Below are positions 35,682 through 44,113 of a stretch of 46,793 bases of DNA, in pieces. The position numbers and the translations under genes were made by a program. Origin of the DNA: Spirochaetota bacterium (GTDB lineage Bacteria > Spirochaetota > UBA4802 > UBA5550); NCBI GenBank assembly GCA_016928865.1, contig JAFGJX010000123.1:1-46793 (forward strand), written 5' to 3'. The first letter of the stretch is position 1. Each line of letters opens with the position of its first letter. The notes under the pieces were generated by a model, which was not told where the DNA came from, made no database searches, and saw nothing but the letters and a program-made list of their open reading frames with translations.

Positions 35682-35785
35682 GTTCTTGGGAGCTATCTCG
35701 CTCGCCCACCTCGTATAACATCCTGTTGACTCGGCGGGATCGGCGACTTCCTTATCGCCTTCTCGCCGGGATAGCTCCCAAGAAC
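35682..35785. repeat. 104-base inverted-repeat (MITE-like) element
   Basis: Perfect 16-base terminal inverted repeats, GTTCTTGGGAGCTATC at 35682-35697 and its complement at 35770-35785, enclose a 72-base GC-richer core. Beyond one mismatch, ATT/AAT flanks the arms. Size and layout suit a non-autonomous mobile repeat or a long RNA hairpin. Whether it is repeated in the genome cannot be seen here. Confidence 0.6.
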
Positions 35786-35843
35786 TAATTTTAGCACCAG
35801 TAACAGTAATGATTGTAATTATTCCATTCTTGAATAATATAAA

Positions 35844-35871
35844 AGGGGCCGTCCGTAAAAGGACGGCCCCT
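35844..35871 (-). terminator. Rho-independent terminator
   Basis: An 11-base perfect stem (35844-35854 with 35861-35871; AGGGGCCGTCC on the minus strand) with a 6-base loop. On the minus strand it is followed by TTTTATATTATT-like sequence, so it ends the small unit at 35900-36124. Confidence 0.85.
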
Positions 35872-35899
35872 CACCCGTGTCATTGATACTGCCCGGATC

Positions 35900-36124
35900 C
35901 TAGAAGGCCTGGAACCCGTAGTAGTCATACAGCATATACAGGCCCTCTTCGGTCGGCGAATTCTCTACCAGGTCGCCCATGTCGCGCAGCAGGTCCGCCA
36001 TGATGGGGTAGAACTCGGTGTTCGGGCCACTGATGAGATCGCTGTCGAGCCAGAGCATCAGGTCGTTGATAAAATCCTCGCCTTTCCTCCATGGTAGTAT
36101 AACAATTATTATTCGATATTTCAA
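35900..36124 (-). CDS. Small orphan ORF, possibly a gene remnant
   Basis: The frame is open from ATG 36124, giving 74 residues. However, that ATG overlaps the -35 of a strong promoter, so a product from the ATG at 36058 (52 residues, MLWLDSDLISGPNTEF start) is more likely if it is translated. The sequence ends LYMLYDYYGFQAF directly before the terminator and looks truly coding in base use. It may be the surviving 3' end of a larger surface-protein gene. No family is recognised. Confidence 0.35.
   Translation of the reverse strand: MKYRIIIVILPWRKGEDFINDLMLWLDSDLISGPNTEFYPIMADLLRDMGDLVENSPTEEGLYMLYDYYGFQAF
36096..36124 (-). promoter_or_regulatory. Near-consensus sigma-70 promoter of the small unit
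   Basis: On the minus strand, TTGAAA (36124-36119), a 17-base spacer and TATACT (36101-36096) match consensus at 5/6 each. Transcription would start near 36089 and end at the terminator at 35871-35844, giving an RNA of roughly 250 bases. Confidence 0.55.
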
Positions 36125-36159
36125 ATTAATTTATTAAAATTACCGAAGTGGTACAAAAA

Positions 36160-37233
36160 TTATCCCCGCAAATATTTCTGCTCTCCCATGCCCCAATAGC
36201 CGTTTACCCTGATTTTTTTCCCCGGATACGGCATTATAACGCCGGAAAAATCGCCAAACGGGCCATAGTAATCAGTCTTTAATGCAATGAGGTTCAATTT
36301 CAGGGTGTTCGCCGCAACCGGCCTGAACACCAGGTCCACCATCCCGTACCTGTCCCGTATAATCCATTCGCCATTGACGCCGTCAGGCCGGGAGAAGGCA
36401 ACCGGCGGAAGCGGGTACAGCTTCCTGCCGAGCCACAGGCAGTTTTCGTTGTACCGCTCCTTGTCGCGCACCTGATTGTCGGTCAGATTGAAGCCGGTCA
36501 GCCCCTTCGCGCTCATCCCGGCTCCCGTGACCCAGTCGTACCGCATCACATAGGGATAATAGCCCTTGTGGTCGTCAACGATGGCGAAGCTGTCAGCCCT
36601 GCTGAACTGGATTGTCCTCTCGCCGATGCAGAGCGTTCCCTGCATCGGCATCAGGCACTTGTGGGAATACATGCCGCGATTTTCCGCGAAGGGCAGGCTC
36701 ACCACCAGGGGCCTCACTTCCCCCTCCTCGTGCAGCGCTTCGAAATGCCCGTACAGCGCCGGCATCGCCTTCCGCCTGTCGATGGCTACGTCAATAAATA
36801 TTCTTCCACGGTCAAGCCTGTTGTGAAAATCCAGGCGGAATCCCTGCGTGATATAGCGGGCCCTGCTTGCGCCGAGCGATGAGGGCACAGAGGCACGCCA
36901 GGAGGGAACCATCTTTTCGTATTTTGTCATCCGTCCTGTCTTTCTGTCGCAGAAGATAAACTGGACAAGGCAGGCCGGCTTCTGGTTGTATATCACTGCA
37001 AGGATGAAGCACTCATCATTTCCCAGCTGAAACGCCTGCCATTCCTTGAGGCGCATATTCTGTATGAAGCGCGGAAGGGGAAACCCGAATACCCTTTTCG
37101 CGTCAAGTGGATTCACTACCCTGATGGCGCGGTCGAAGCAGCCGAAGTTCAGGCGCCCTTTTTCAACCAGGCTCCCGGGCGCGGGCTTTATTTCACGGGC
37201 GTATGGAACGATCGAGCGAACATCCTTTTTCAT
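36160..37233 (-). CDS. DUF2804 protein
   Basis: A 357-residue soluble protein matching DUF2804. Typical segments are LVEKGRLNFGCFDRAIRVVN near the N-terminus, GMYSHKCLMPMQG, FAIVDDHKGYYPYVMRYDW in the centre, and YPLPPVAFSRP with FRPVAANTLKLN later. The fold should be a double beta-barrel (lipocalin-like). A lipid-binding or carotenoid-1,2-hydratase-like relationship has been suggested for such folds, but the function is unknown. AGGTG precedes the ATG. MurJ lies upstream on the same strand, 93 bases away. Confidence 0.85.
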   Translation of the reverse strand: MKKDVRSIVPYAREIKPAPGSLVEKGRLNFGCFDRAIRVVNPLDAKRVFGFPLPRFIQNMRLKEWQAFQLGNDECFILAVIYNQKPACLVQFIFCDRKTGRMTKYEKMVPSWRASVPSSLGASRARYITQGFRLDFHNRLDRGRIFIDVAIDRRKAMPALYGHFEALHEEGEVRPLVVSLPFAENRGMYSHKCLMPMQGTLCIGERTIQFSRADSFAIVDDHKGYYPYVMRYDWVTGAGMSAKGLTGFNLTDNQVRDKERYNENCLWLGRKLYPLPPVAFSRPDGVNGEWIIRDRYGMVDLVFRPVAANTLKLNLIALKTDYYGPFGDFSGVIMPYPGKKIRVNGYWGMGEQKYLRG

Positions 37234-37326
37234 GACATCACCTGCCGTTCTTTATTTAACAGTTTCATGTTTTTCAGCGAACTGATAATTTATGATGATA
37301 CCGGCCGCTTCCGAGATGTAAAGGAA

Positions 37327-38928
37327 TTATTTTTTTATAAAGGGAATAATACGGCCAAGGAACCGCACCTCCGGCAGCTTCATTATGAATGCCATGGCGA
37401 AATACACGATGCCGTACGGCCCGAGCGCGAGCAGGGCCCGGAGCACCGGATGCAGCCCGGGCGTGGCGATCTTCACCGCCCACGCAGCCGCCGCGCCCGC
37501 GCCTGCGGCGGCCCAGAGCTTCGCGATATAGGAGAGCGCGAGTCCGCTCTTGCCGATGCGGCGGTTCATGCCGGCGCGTAGCAGCACAAACTCGATCCAC
37601 CCGCACAGGCCGGATGCCGCGGTTATGCCGGCCGCGCCCCATTTCGGATCGATCCCGATCAACGCGGGAGCGTGCTGCGAGAGCAGGTAGCCGATGAGCG
37701 CGGCCAGTGTGACCCGCACTATCGCGAACTTCAGGGGCGTGCGCGTGTCGCGCAGGGCGTAAAAAGCCGAGGAGTAGAGACGGCCCAGCGTGGAGGCGAG
37801 CAGCCCTACCGATGACCCGGCCAGGATGCCCCAGACGTAGACCGTGTCTTCAGGAGTGAAGTTCCCGCGCTGGTAGATGGGGGCCGCCACGATGTCACCG
37901 AGGGCCAGAAACGCGGCCGCTGACGGTACGATGAAAAAGGCGATCCGGCGCAGGCCGCCGTTCAGCCGCTTCCTGAGCTGCTCCGCCACCTCATCATCGC
38001 TTCCCAGCTCCTTTGACATGGCCGGCAGCTCGGCCGCTGACACGGACATGCCGAAGAGGCTGACCGGCAGGGTGTAGAGCGTCTGCGCGTAGCTCAGGCC
38101 GGCCACCGCGCCGTGCGCGAGGAAGCTCGCCAGTATCTGGTCCACGTACGCGCTGATCTGCACCACGCCGCGGCTCATGAACGCGGGCGCGAAGTTTTTT
38201 ACCACCGTGCGTACGTGCGAGATACGATAATTGAGCGACAGCCGGAGCCTCCCGACGAAGCCGAGCACCGAGGGGAGCTGGATCAGTATCTGCATCGCGC
38301 TCCCCGCGACCGAGCCCCACGCGGCCCACCGGGCGAGAGCGTACTGGTCAGACGTTCTTCCAAAGACGACCAGGGCGAGAATGATGACGATGTTCCACAC
38401 CACCGGCGCTGCGTATGAAAGGAAGAACCTGCCGTGGCTGTTCAGGATGCCCAGGCACCAGGCGGACCAGACGAGCAGACCCGCGCCGGGAAAGAGTATC
38501 CTGACCAGCAGGATGGTCAGGTCCCGCTTGTCCCCGGTAAACCCGGGCGCGATGGCGGTTATCAGCCAGGGCGTGGCGAGCACGCCGGCCAGCACCAGGA
38601 GCGAGGTCACGAGCATGAGCAGGGCGGCTATCGCGCCCGCGACGCGGCGCGCCTCCTCCCGGTCGCCGCGCGCCAGCAGATTCGCGTACACCGGGATGAA
38701 GGAGGCTGAGAGCACCCCCTCCCCGAACAGGTTCTGGAGGAAGTTCGGGATGCGGAACGCGGCGTTGAAGGCGTCGGCCGCGGCGCTGTTGCCGAAGAAG
38801 TAAGCAAATACGCTAACCCGCACGAGCCCGGCAATGCGGCTTAACAGGATACCTGAAGCAACCAGGAACGCGTGCCACCTGGTACGGGAATGCGATTGTT
38901 CGTCGGTATCTCTGGTTGATGGGTTCAT
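37327..38928 (-). CDS. murJ: Lipid II flippase MurJ
   Basis: A 533-residue MOP-superfamily transporter with about 14 membrane helices. It moves lipid II across the inner membrane for peptidoglycan synthesis. The first helices carry ASGILLSRIAGLVRVSVFAY then FRIPNFLQNLFGEGVLSASF, a MurJ hallmark. APIYQRGNFTPEDT marks the second lobe. The high GC and normal length argue for an intact gene. It is divergent from argB. Confidence 0.95.
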   Translation of the reverse strand: MNPSTRDTDEQSHSRTRWHAFLVASGILLSRIAGLVRVSVFAYFFGNSAAADAFNAAFRIPNFLQNLFGEGVLSASFIPVYANLLARGDREEARRVAGAIAALLMLVTSLLVLAGVLATPWLITAIAPGFTGDKRDLTILLVRILFPGAGLLVWSAWCLGILNSHGRFFLSYAAPVVWNIVIILALVVFGRTSDQYALARWAAWGSVAGSAMQILIQLPSVLGFVGRLRLSLNYRISHVRTVVKNFAPAFMSRGVVQISAYVDQILASFLAHGAVAGLSYAQTLYTLPVSLFGMSVSAAELPAMSKELGSDDEVAEQLRKRLNGGLRRIAFFIVPSAAAFLALGDIVAAPIYQRGNFTPEDTVYVWGILAGSSVGLLASTLGRLYSSAFYALRDTRTPLKFAIVRVTLAALIGYLLSQHAPALIGIDPKWGAAGITAASGLCGWIEFVLLRAGMNRRIGKSGLALSYIAKLWAAAGAGAAAAWAVKIATPGLHPVLRALLALGPYGIVYFAMAFIMKLPEVRFLGRIIPFIKK

Positions 38929-39000
38929 TTGAATCGTCCCGCGCCCGTGAACTGCCGCGCCGGAGGCTGGCGACTTTCCGGGCGCTTACAGATTTTTTTA

Positions 39001-39018
39001 TTGATTAAATTTAATCAA
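39001..39018. promoter_or_regulatory. Perfect 18-base palindrome between murJ and argB
   Basis: TTGATTAAATTTAATCAA is a perfect palindrome 79 bases ahead of argB and 73 bases ahead of murJ on the other strand. It is near in look to an ARG box, but the half-site spacing differs by two bases (16 rather than 14 between the TGA and TCA ends), so ArgR control is only a possibility. Confidence 0.4.
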
Positions 39019-39096
39019 GAAGAAAATACTGGTACCGCTTTTTAGCCGGGACGGCTGTGCCGCCCCCGAACAATCCCCCCAGACGGAGGGCAGGAC

Positions 39097-39960
39097 ATGA
39101 AAAAATACATGGATAAGGTGAACACGCTCCTCGAGTCCCTCCCCTATATCCGGGAATTTTACGGCAAGACCATGGTGATCAAGTACGGCGGCCACGCCAT
39201 GGTTGACGACGCGCTCCAGATGTCCTTCGCCCGGGACATGGTGCTGTTGAAGCTGACGGGCATGAACCCGGTCATCGTGCACGGCGGCGGGCCCCAGATC
39301 AACGACCTGCTGAAGCAGATCGGGAAAAAGAGCGATTTCGTGGACGGCATGCGCGTCACCGACCGGGACACCATGAACGTGGTCGAGATGGTGCTGTCCG
39401 GCAGCATCAACAGCACGATCGTAAACAACATCAACCAGATGGGCGGGAAGGCGGTCGGCCTCTCCGGCAAGGACGGCAGGCTCATCACCGCGCAGAAGCT
39501 GTACCACACCGTCCCGAGCGGCGAGAAGGTCGACATCGGCCAGGTCGGCTCGGTCAAGAGGATAAATCCGGCGGTTCTCGAGACCCTCGACCGCGACCGG
39601 TTCATTCCGGTCATCGCGCCGATCGGCGTGGACGAGGAAGGCGCGACCTACAACATCAACGCGGACCTGGCGGCGGGCAAGATCGCGGAGGCGCTCAAAG
39701 CGGAAAAGCTGATCCTCCTCACCGACGTGGAGGGCGTGATCATCGGAGAGAAGCTCGCTTCGACCCTGAAGACCAGGCAGGTGACCGGGCACATCGACAA
39801 GGGCGCGATCACCGGCGGAATGATCCCCAAGGTCAACTGCTGCGTGGACGCGGTCGCGGCCGGCGTGGGCAAGGCGCACATCATCGACGGCAGGGTGGAG
39901 CACGCCGTACTGCTGGAGATCTTTACCCAGGCCGGGATCGGCACGGAGATTGTGGGGTGA
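39097..39960 (+). CDS. argB: Acetylglutamate kinase
   Basis: Phosphorylates N-acetylglutamate in arginine synthesis. Typical motifs are VIKYGGHAM (N-terminal lysine), [17 protein letters not shown], and LTDVEGVI for nucleotide binding. The 287-residue length is typical. An N-terminal helix ([23 protein letters not shown]) matches the arginine-sensitive hexameric type, which is feedback-inhibited. GGAGG precedes the ATG. The gene is alone; other arg genes are not in the window. Confidence 0.96.
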   Translation: MKKYMDKVNTLLESLPYIREFYGKTMVIKYGGHAMVDDALQMSFARDMVLLKLTGMNPVIVHGGGPQINDLLKQIGKKSDFVDGMRVTDRDTMNVVEMVLSGSINSTIVNNINQMGGKAVGLSGKDGRLITAQKLYHTVPSGEKVDIGQVGSVKRINPAVLETLDRDRFIPVIAPIGVDEEGATYNINADLAAGKIAEALKAEKLILLTDVEGVIIGEKLASTLKTRQVTGHIDKGAITGGMIPKVNCCVDAVAAGVGKAHIIDGRVEHAVLLEIFTQAGIGTEIVG

Positions 39961-40107
39961 GGTAGCATTCCTGCATACCCCCGCCCCGCTTCGATAGGCT
40001 CATCAGGGCGTTTGAAGGGGGCGCATGTAATCGAGAAACGCACCGTGTCATCCGAGCCCGTACCGGAAGGGCTGAATGTACATATTGTTATGACTGGTAA
40101 TGCAGAG

Positions 40108-41583
40108 ATGAAAAAGAATGTTATCGTAAAAGCATCGGTTTTTTTTCTTATACTTTCCTTGTCACACTTCGCATATCCAGATGCAAGTAAAACCGATAAA
40201 CGAATCCGGATAAAGCAGTATGGAATAACATGGATATTCGACCATCCCGTAAAATCCGGGCAGTTCGTGAATGGCGATTGGTGGATTGTCGGGCCTGCCA
40301 CTATTGTCCGAATAATCCCCGCACCCGGCCCCGCGCACTATACAGAAAATAACAATATAACAGTCAACAGATGGGGCGATACCAGCTTGCGTAATGACGC
40401 GAGCATGAGAAATGGTTCAATGATCATACGTAGGGCCGGCATGCTCCAGAGTTATGATTCCAGAGCCGGAAATTTCAATAAAAACGCCGGGGTCTCTCTT
40501 CCATTACAATTAGCACCCGGTACTTCGCTAATCTCCACAATCAGCAACCCGACCCTCCCGGTTGACAACTTTTGCCACAAGATAATGTGGCGTTCGGAAA
40601 AGAAGGTTCAGACCGCATTACAAACAGCCGCGGTTTTGACCTGTCTCGCAGAATCACCGCCCGCTGACGCATTCCGTCCCGCATACGCCGGGGAACAAAA
40701 ACAGATTTATCGTTCCAGTCGGCTGCAATGGGAACTGCTTTCAAACCTGAAACCGCCGGGCGATGTTCCACCCTGGGATGATTTCGAACGCTATTTCCAG
40801 CGTCCCTGGATTGATCATGTCACAAGTTGGATACAGGAAGAACTTGTCCCCAACGAGAACCAGCCCTGTTATGGACGCGAATATGCAAGGCTGGTTTCAA
40901 TCGCCAGTCTCATGGTCCATCTCGATGTTTCCAAAAAAAGAAAAGAAAAACTGGTTATCGGATTAGTGCAACTCGGGATAGACCTCAGCGGGATCGCCCA
41001 CGCCGGCGGAAGCTGGAATGAAGGCGGCGGCCATTCAAGCGGTCGGAAATGGCCGATTCTTTTCGCCAGCCTGATGCTCGATGAACCTTCGTTGGCCAAA
41101 CTTCCGGAAAGCGCCATCTTTCAAGAGGACACTCAAACCTATTACGGCAAGGGCTGGTTCGGGCAAACCGCACTCTGGCAGATGATACTGCATCATGGGA
41201 AACGGGATCCGTATGAAGAAAAACGACCTGAGACCTGGAACAAGTGGGACAGGACATCGGAATCATATAGATGCTGCTGTACCGCCGTCTCATGGGTCGG
41301 AACTGCGTTAGCAGCGCGCCAGATGAAGGCCATTCAACTATGGGGGCACGACGCCTTTTTTGATTATGTTGACCGGTGGATGCAAAAAGACGATCCGTAT
41401 ACAAAGAGAAGAGGAAAACACAAGAGGCCGTCATGTGAAGCAAAAACATTCGATAAATTCGTAGATGGCATGTGGGAAGCCTATCGGCAAAGCACGCCGC
41501 AGCAGGACATGTCAAAAATCAATATGAAATTCGTATCGGAAAAAGGAAAATGGAAATGGGTTCATAATCCCAAGGATAAATAA
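40108..41583 (+). CDS. Exported protein of unknown function
   Basis: A 491-residue protein with a signal peptide (KASVFFLILSLSHFAYPD) from ATG 40108; an upstream reading adds an unlikely extension. The mature part starts with YGITWIFDHPVKSGQFVNGD then WWIVGPATIV. Later GIAHAGGSWNEGGGHSSGRK and SYRCCCTAVSW, then WVGTALAARQ, are distinctive. I recall this 'FVNGDWWIVGP' pattern in hypothetical secreted proteins. The helical C-terminal half could form an (alpha/alpha) barrel like polysaccharide lyases, but this is conjecture. A terminator follows. Base composition is lower in GC than its neighbours, which may mean transfer. Confidence 0.6.
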   Translation: MKKNVIVKASVFFLILSLSHFAYPDASKTDKRIRIKQYGITWIFDHPVKSGQFVNGDWWIVGPATIVRIIPAPGPAHYTENNNITVNRWGDTSLRNDASMRNGSMIIRRAGMLQSYDSRAGNFNKNAGVSLPLQLAPGTSLISTISNPTLPVDNFCHKIMWRSEKKVQTALQTAAVLTCLAESPPADAFRPAYAGEQKQIYRSSRLQWELLSNLKPPGDVPPWDDFERYFQRPWIDHVTSWIQEELVPNENQPCYGREYARLVSIASLMVHLDVSKKRKEKLVIGLVQLGIDLSGIAHAGGSWNEGGGHSSGRKWPILFASLMLDEPSLAKLPESAIFQEDTQTYYGKGWFGQTALWQMILHHGKRDPYEEKRPETWNKWDRTSESYRCCCTAVSWVGTALAARQMKAIQLWGHDAFFDYVDRWMQKDDPYTKRRGKHKRPSCEAKTFDKFVDGMWEAYRQSTPQQDMSKINMKFVSEKGKWKWVHNPKDK

Positions 41584-41609
41584 TTGCAATGACTAAAATA
41601 TTGAACAGA

Positions 41610-41632
41610 AAGGGGCTGCTTCGCAGCCCCTT
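41610..41632 (+). terminator. Rho-independent terminator
   Basis: AAGGGGCTGC (41610-41619), loop TTC, GCAGCCCCTT (41623-41632), followed by TTT. It ends the exported-protein gene and may also serve the convergent lipoprotein gene on the other strand. Confidence 0.85.
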
Positions 41633-41654
41633 TTTATATCATGATGTGCAGAGA

Positions 41655-42176
41655 TTACTTAAGCGCTGTAAATGTACCCAGCGTTATCGCACGAAATGTT
41701 ATTCCATCATTCCTATATGCATCCCCTGAAAAAGTCCCGGTGATTGAATCAGCATCATTGGTAGCAACAGTGATAGACGAAGTACCGCTGTTATACGGGC
41801 TGTCAGACACCCCATAATAACTTACGCCCCCTGCTACAAGGAGAATATATTCATGACTGGCCAATGTACTTGCATCAAAAGGCGAATTCGCCGGGACGGC
41901 GTCGCCGATAAAAAGACGTATCACCTCGTTTCCGCCTCTCCCGACAACCTCCCAGTATGTTCCATGATTGACCGCCACGCAGCAGGTCCATGCCCTGGGA
42001 TTCCCGTCAAGCGTAAATCCCATGGTCCCGCCCGGACAGCTAACCAGATTCAGCAGCGCCTGCTCTATAAACTCGTCATTGTCATCGTCCTTGCACCGGG
42101 CATTGAACATAACGGCGCACAATGCCAGAGGAATCACGAGAAAACGTATTATACTGTTTGATTTTATAAGCGACAT
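41655..42176 (-). CDS. Probable surface lipoprotein, DUF6252-like
   Basis: A 173-residue protein with an N-terminal signal (IIRFLVIPLALCAVMF) and a relaxed spirochaete-type lipobox ending at C in FNARC, followed by KDDDND. The mature part is rich in beta strands and glycine/serine (GTMGFTLDGNPRAWTC, SITGTFSGDAYRNDG). It resembles small secreted DUF6252 proteins, which have no known activity. It converges with the upstream exported gene at a shared terminator. Confidence 0.72.
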   Translation of the reverse strand: MSLIKSNSIIRFLVIPLALCAVMFNARCKDDDNDEFIEQALLNLVSCPGGTMGFTLDGNPRAWTCCVAVNHGTYWEVVGRGGNEVIRLFIGDAVPANSPFDASTLASHEYILLVAGGVSYYGVSDSPYNSGTSSITVATNDADSITGTFSGDAYRNDGITFRAITLGTFTALK

Positions 42177-42273
42177 GCCACTACCCCCTATCCTTATACC
42201 AGTTTGATATTTGTTCAGATGCCCGTATTGTCCGTATTAATTATACTGGAACGGCGCTGAAAAATCAACGATT

Positions 42274-42465
42274 TTATTCATGCTCCAGGGCCTCGCCGCA
42301 GTGCGGGCACTCCGAGCCATACTCCTCTTCCAGCGAGTCCCTGCCCTTGAATACCGACCCGCATTCGTCGCAGCGGAGGTAGCCCCTGCCGCACCTTCGG
42401 CATGTAACCATTATAAGCGTCCCCTCTTCGCAGAAGGGACAGATGATCTGCTCCCGTTCCTTCAT
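42274..42465 (-). CDS. Small double zinc-ribbon protein
   Basis: A 63-residue protein with four C-x2-C pairs: CPFC, CRRC, CDEC and CPHC. It would form two zinc ribbons, as in small transcription or RNA-linked proteins. ATG 42465 is preferred over 42480 because GGAGG and GGGGGAG lie between them. It follows the exported RNase-like gene by 39 bases on the same strand. A role as that protein's immunity factor is possible but unsupported. Confidence 0.7.
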   Translation of the reverse strand: MKEREQIICPFCEEGTLIMVTCRRCGRGYLRCDECGSVFKGRDSLEEEYGSECPHCGEALEHE

Positions 42466-42504
42466 CTCCCCCACCTCCATGCCATGTTACGGGCGGCACC
42501 GGCC

Positions 42505-43023
42505 CTATATTGGAAAAAATGTGATGACCCTGTTCGTCCCTTTTATAACGACCAGGCGCGCTGACCTGAGCGCGGGGTAGCCTCTGGTCCTTCCAACCCG
42601 TCCTCCAAGGAAGCCGACTTTTTTCCGGAAGCGCACCGTGTATGCGACCCTGCCGGCCCGCTCCCGCGAGTCCGCGTTCCCTGCTACGACTTCTTTCCAT
42701 GCCTCGTCCATAAGCTCAATGACGCCGGCCTTCGCGAGTGAAAAAACGCCATGCTTCGGCCTTCCGGGCTCGTCCTGCATGTGCCGCATGATGTGCACAA
42801 GCCGCGTCCTGCCGTCCGGGTCGCGCCCGGCGATAAGGAGGCCTCCTCTGGTCCGCCACGCGTCCCTGCCGGCAGGGACGAGATGGCCGGAACCGACCAG
42901 GGCCCGGACCTCGACAGCCGTAATATACGCGGCGCCGTCGTCCTTCTTTCCGGCCGCATTATCGCTGCAAAATATTCCGGCCGCGAATGCTATGGCAAAT
43001 ATCAGTCGGATCGCCGTTTTCAT
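42505..43023 (-). CDS. Exported protein with RNase-toxin-like (BECR-type) C-terminal domain
   Basis: A 172-residue protein with a signal (AIRLIFAIAFAAGIF). The mature part begins ITAVEVRALVGSGHLVP. The C-terminal 100 residues show VHIMRHMQDEPGRPKHGVFS, then VIELMDEAWKEV, and end KGTNRVITFFPI. I recall this His...Gly-Val-Phe...Asp-Glu-Ala-Trp...Ile-Thr-phi-Phe/Tyr-Pro order from RNase domains of polymorphic toxins with the barnase/EndoU/colicin/RelE fold. As a secreted single-domain copy it could be an effector or a housekeeping RNase. No immunity gene is obvious apart from the zinc ribbon. Confidence 0.6.
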   Translation of the reverse strand: MKTAIRLIFAIAFAAGIFCSDNAAGKKDDGAAYITAVEVRALVGSGHLVPAGRDAWRTRGGLLIAGRDPDGRTRLVHIMRHMQDEPGRPKHGVFSLAKAGVIELMDEAWKEVVAGNADSRERAGRVAYTVRFRKKVGFLGGRVGRTRGYPALRSARLVVIKGTNRVITFFPI

Positions 43024-43226
43024 GAAACATCAGATGATCACAGGCATGATGAAGAGTCAATTCTAATTTAACACAAAATTTACAGTGGCGCCATTTCCAC
43101 TGCAGATAAAAAGGCCCTGTGTCGCATCGGGTACCGCTGGTGTGACCGGAATTTCCATGATGTTCAGGGGGCCCGACATGACAGTGAGGGCGGAACAGAT
43201 GCAGGCCGCACAGCGCAAGCGGTTAC

Positions 43227-43664
43227 TTACATGTCCTCGATATCAGCAAGGTCTTTATGCCTGCCTGATGCTTTCTTGTTCCTGATAAAATCTTCACGGG
43301 AAATAAATTGTATTGCAACGCCATCAATCACAATTGATTCCCTGTTTTTCCAGGCGTCGCGAAATTCAACTCCAGAGATTCCGGTCAGGAGGTCAATTCT
43401 GCGTGGTTCCACTCCGAGTTGTATGGTCTGTCCGGGGGTCATGAAATCATCAATTGAAATGCCGAGTGATCCGAACCCGAAATCATTCAAAACGCGCATC
43501 ATGCGTTCCGCATTTTCCCGTGAGGTAGAAATAAAAAAATCAATGTCCCCGGTGTACCGGGGCCGGCCGTAAAACGAGCGGGCGTACGCGCCGATGACAA
43601 CATATTCAGCGTTATGAATGTTTAATAACTTTATAAACTCGAGGAAATCCTGATTCATCTGCAT
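43227..43664 (-). CDS. DUF6036-type nucleotidyltransferase
   Basis: A 145-residue minimal nucleotidyltransferase. The core GAYARSFYGRPRYTGDIDFF contains the G-x-R-x-T-x-D-I-D catalytic pattern. The C-terminus (ISREDFIRNKKASGRHKDL) matches related AbiEii/DUF6036 proteins. Such enzymes often belong to toxin-antitoxin-like pairs. It overlaps the end of the small gene upstream by 53 bases in another frame, so the two are translated from one message. Start could also be ATG 43658. Confidence 0.83.
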   Translation of the reverse strand: MQMNQDFLEFIKLLNIHNAEYVVIGAYARSFYGRPRYTGDIDFFISTSRENAERMMRVLNDFGFGSLGISIDDFMTPGQTIQLGVEPRRIDLLTGISGVEFRDAWKNRESIVIDGVAIQFISREDFIRNKKASGRHKDLADIEDM

Positions 43665-43809
43665 AGGTTTTTTTCCAGTGATCCCTGCGCATAATCTCAA
43701 CCGCGGAAAGCCGCTCCTCGGGGGTCCTGGTCAGCCAGTAACCGGCATCATCGGGATCATGCGGCTGAATTTTCTTTTTTTTGATGATTTTCTCAATCAT
43801 ATCAATCAT
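43612..43809 (-). CDS. Small partner protein of the nucleotidyltransferase
   Basis: A 65-residue basic protein with DAGYWLTRTPEERLSAVEIM then RRDHWKK and ending RVYKVIKHS. Proteins with this YWL-x-R-x-P-E-E-R-x-x-A-V-E pattern are, as I recall, found next to DUF6036-type nucleotidyltransferases. It probably serves as substrate or antitoxin/toxin partner. ATG 43809 and 43800 are both possible. Confidence 0.72.
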   Translation of the reverse strand: MIDMIEKIIKKKKIQPHDPDDAGYWLTRTPEERLSAVEIMRRDHWKKTYADESGFPRVYKVIKHS

Positions 43810-44113
43810 CCGTTACGGGAATAGTCTACCACAATCCATACACGGCGTCAAACAATTAAATTGCATGCCTCTGCGCGGCGCTTTTTCCGCCGGGGGGCTC
43901 ATTTGAGCGTGAGCAGATCCGCATAATGCTCATTGTTTCACCTGGACAATGCTGATTAATGGAATTTCACAAAACCAGAAAATTCAGCCTCCAGGCGATG
44001 ATAGGGCCTGACGAGAAAGAGTCGCTCCTTGCGGACCGCACCGGCTACATCGTTCCATAAAATTGCATTGACACCAATGCTAAAAACAGGTCCCCTGTGG
44101 GGAGGAAGCAGTA
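43810..44113. other. Intergenic region upstream of tcdA
   Basis: About 300 bases with no convincing gene. A 33-residue open frame (43959-44060) is present but unsupported. TTGACA at 44069-44074 lies about 40 bases ahead of tcdA, without a good -10. The tcdA ribosome site GGGGAGG is at its end. Confidence 0.35.

Larger units (their letters stand above)
35549..35899. other. Intergenic region with inverted-repeat element and terminator
   Basis: About 350 bases between DUF456 and a small minus-strand ORF. It contains the 104-base inverted-repeat element and the terminator listed separately. The rest is AT-rich with no ORF of coding character. Confidence 0.5.

Noticed and set aside
43085..43285. 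66-residue plus-strand open frame between the RNase-like and nucleotidyltransferase genes
   Set aside because: No coding character and it runs into the nucleotidyltransferase on the opposite strand.
43959..44060. 33-residue ORF (starts MEFHKTRKFSLQ) upstream of tcdA
   Set aside because: No ribosome site or recognisable family, and too short to trust; may be a fragment.
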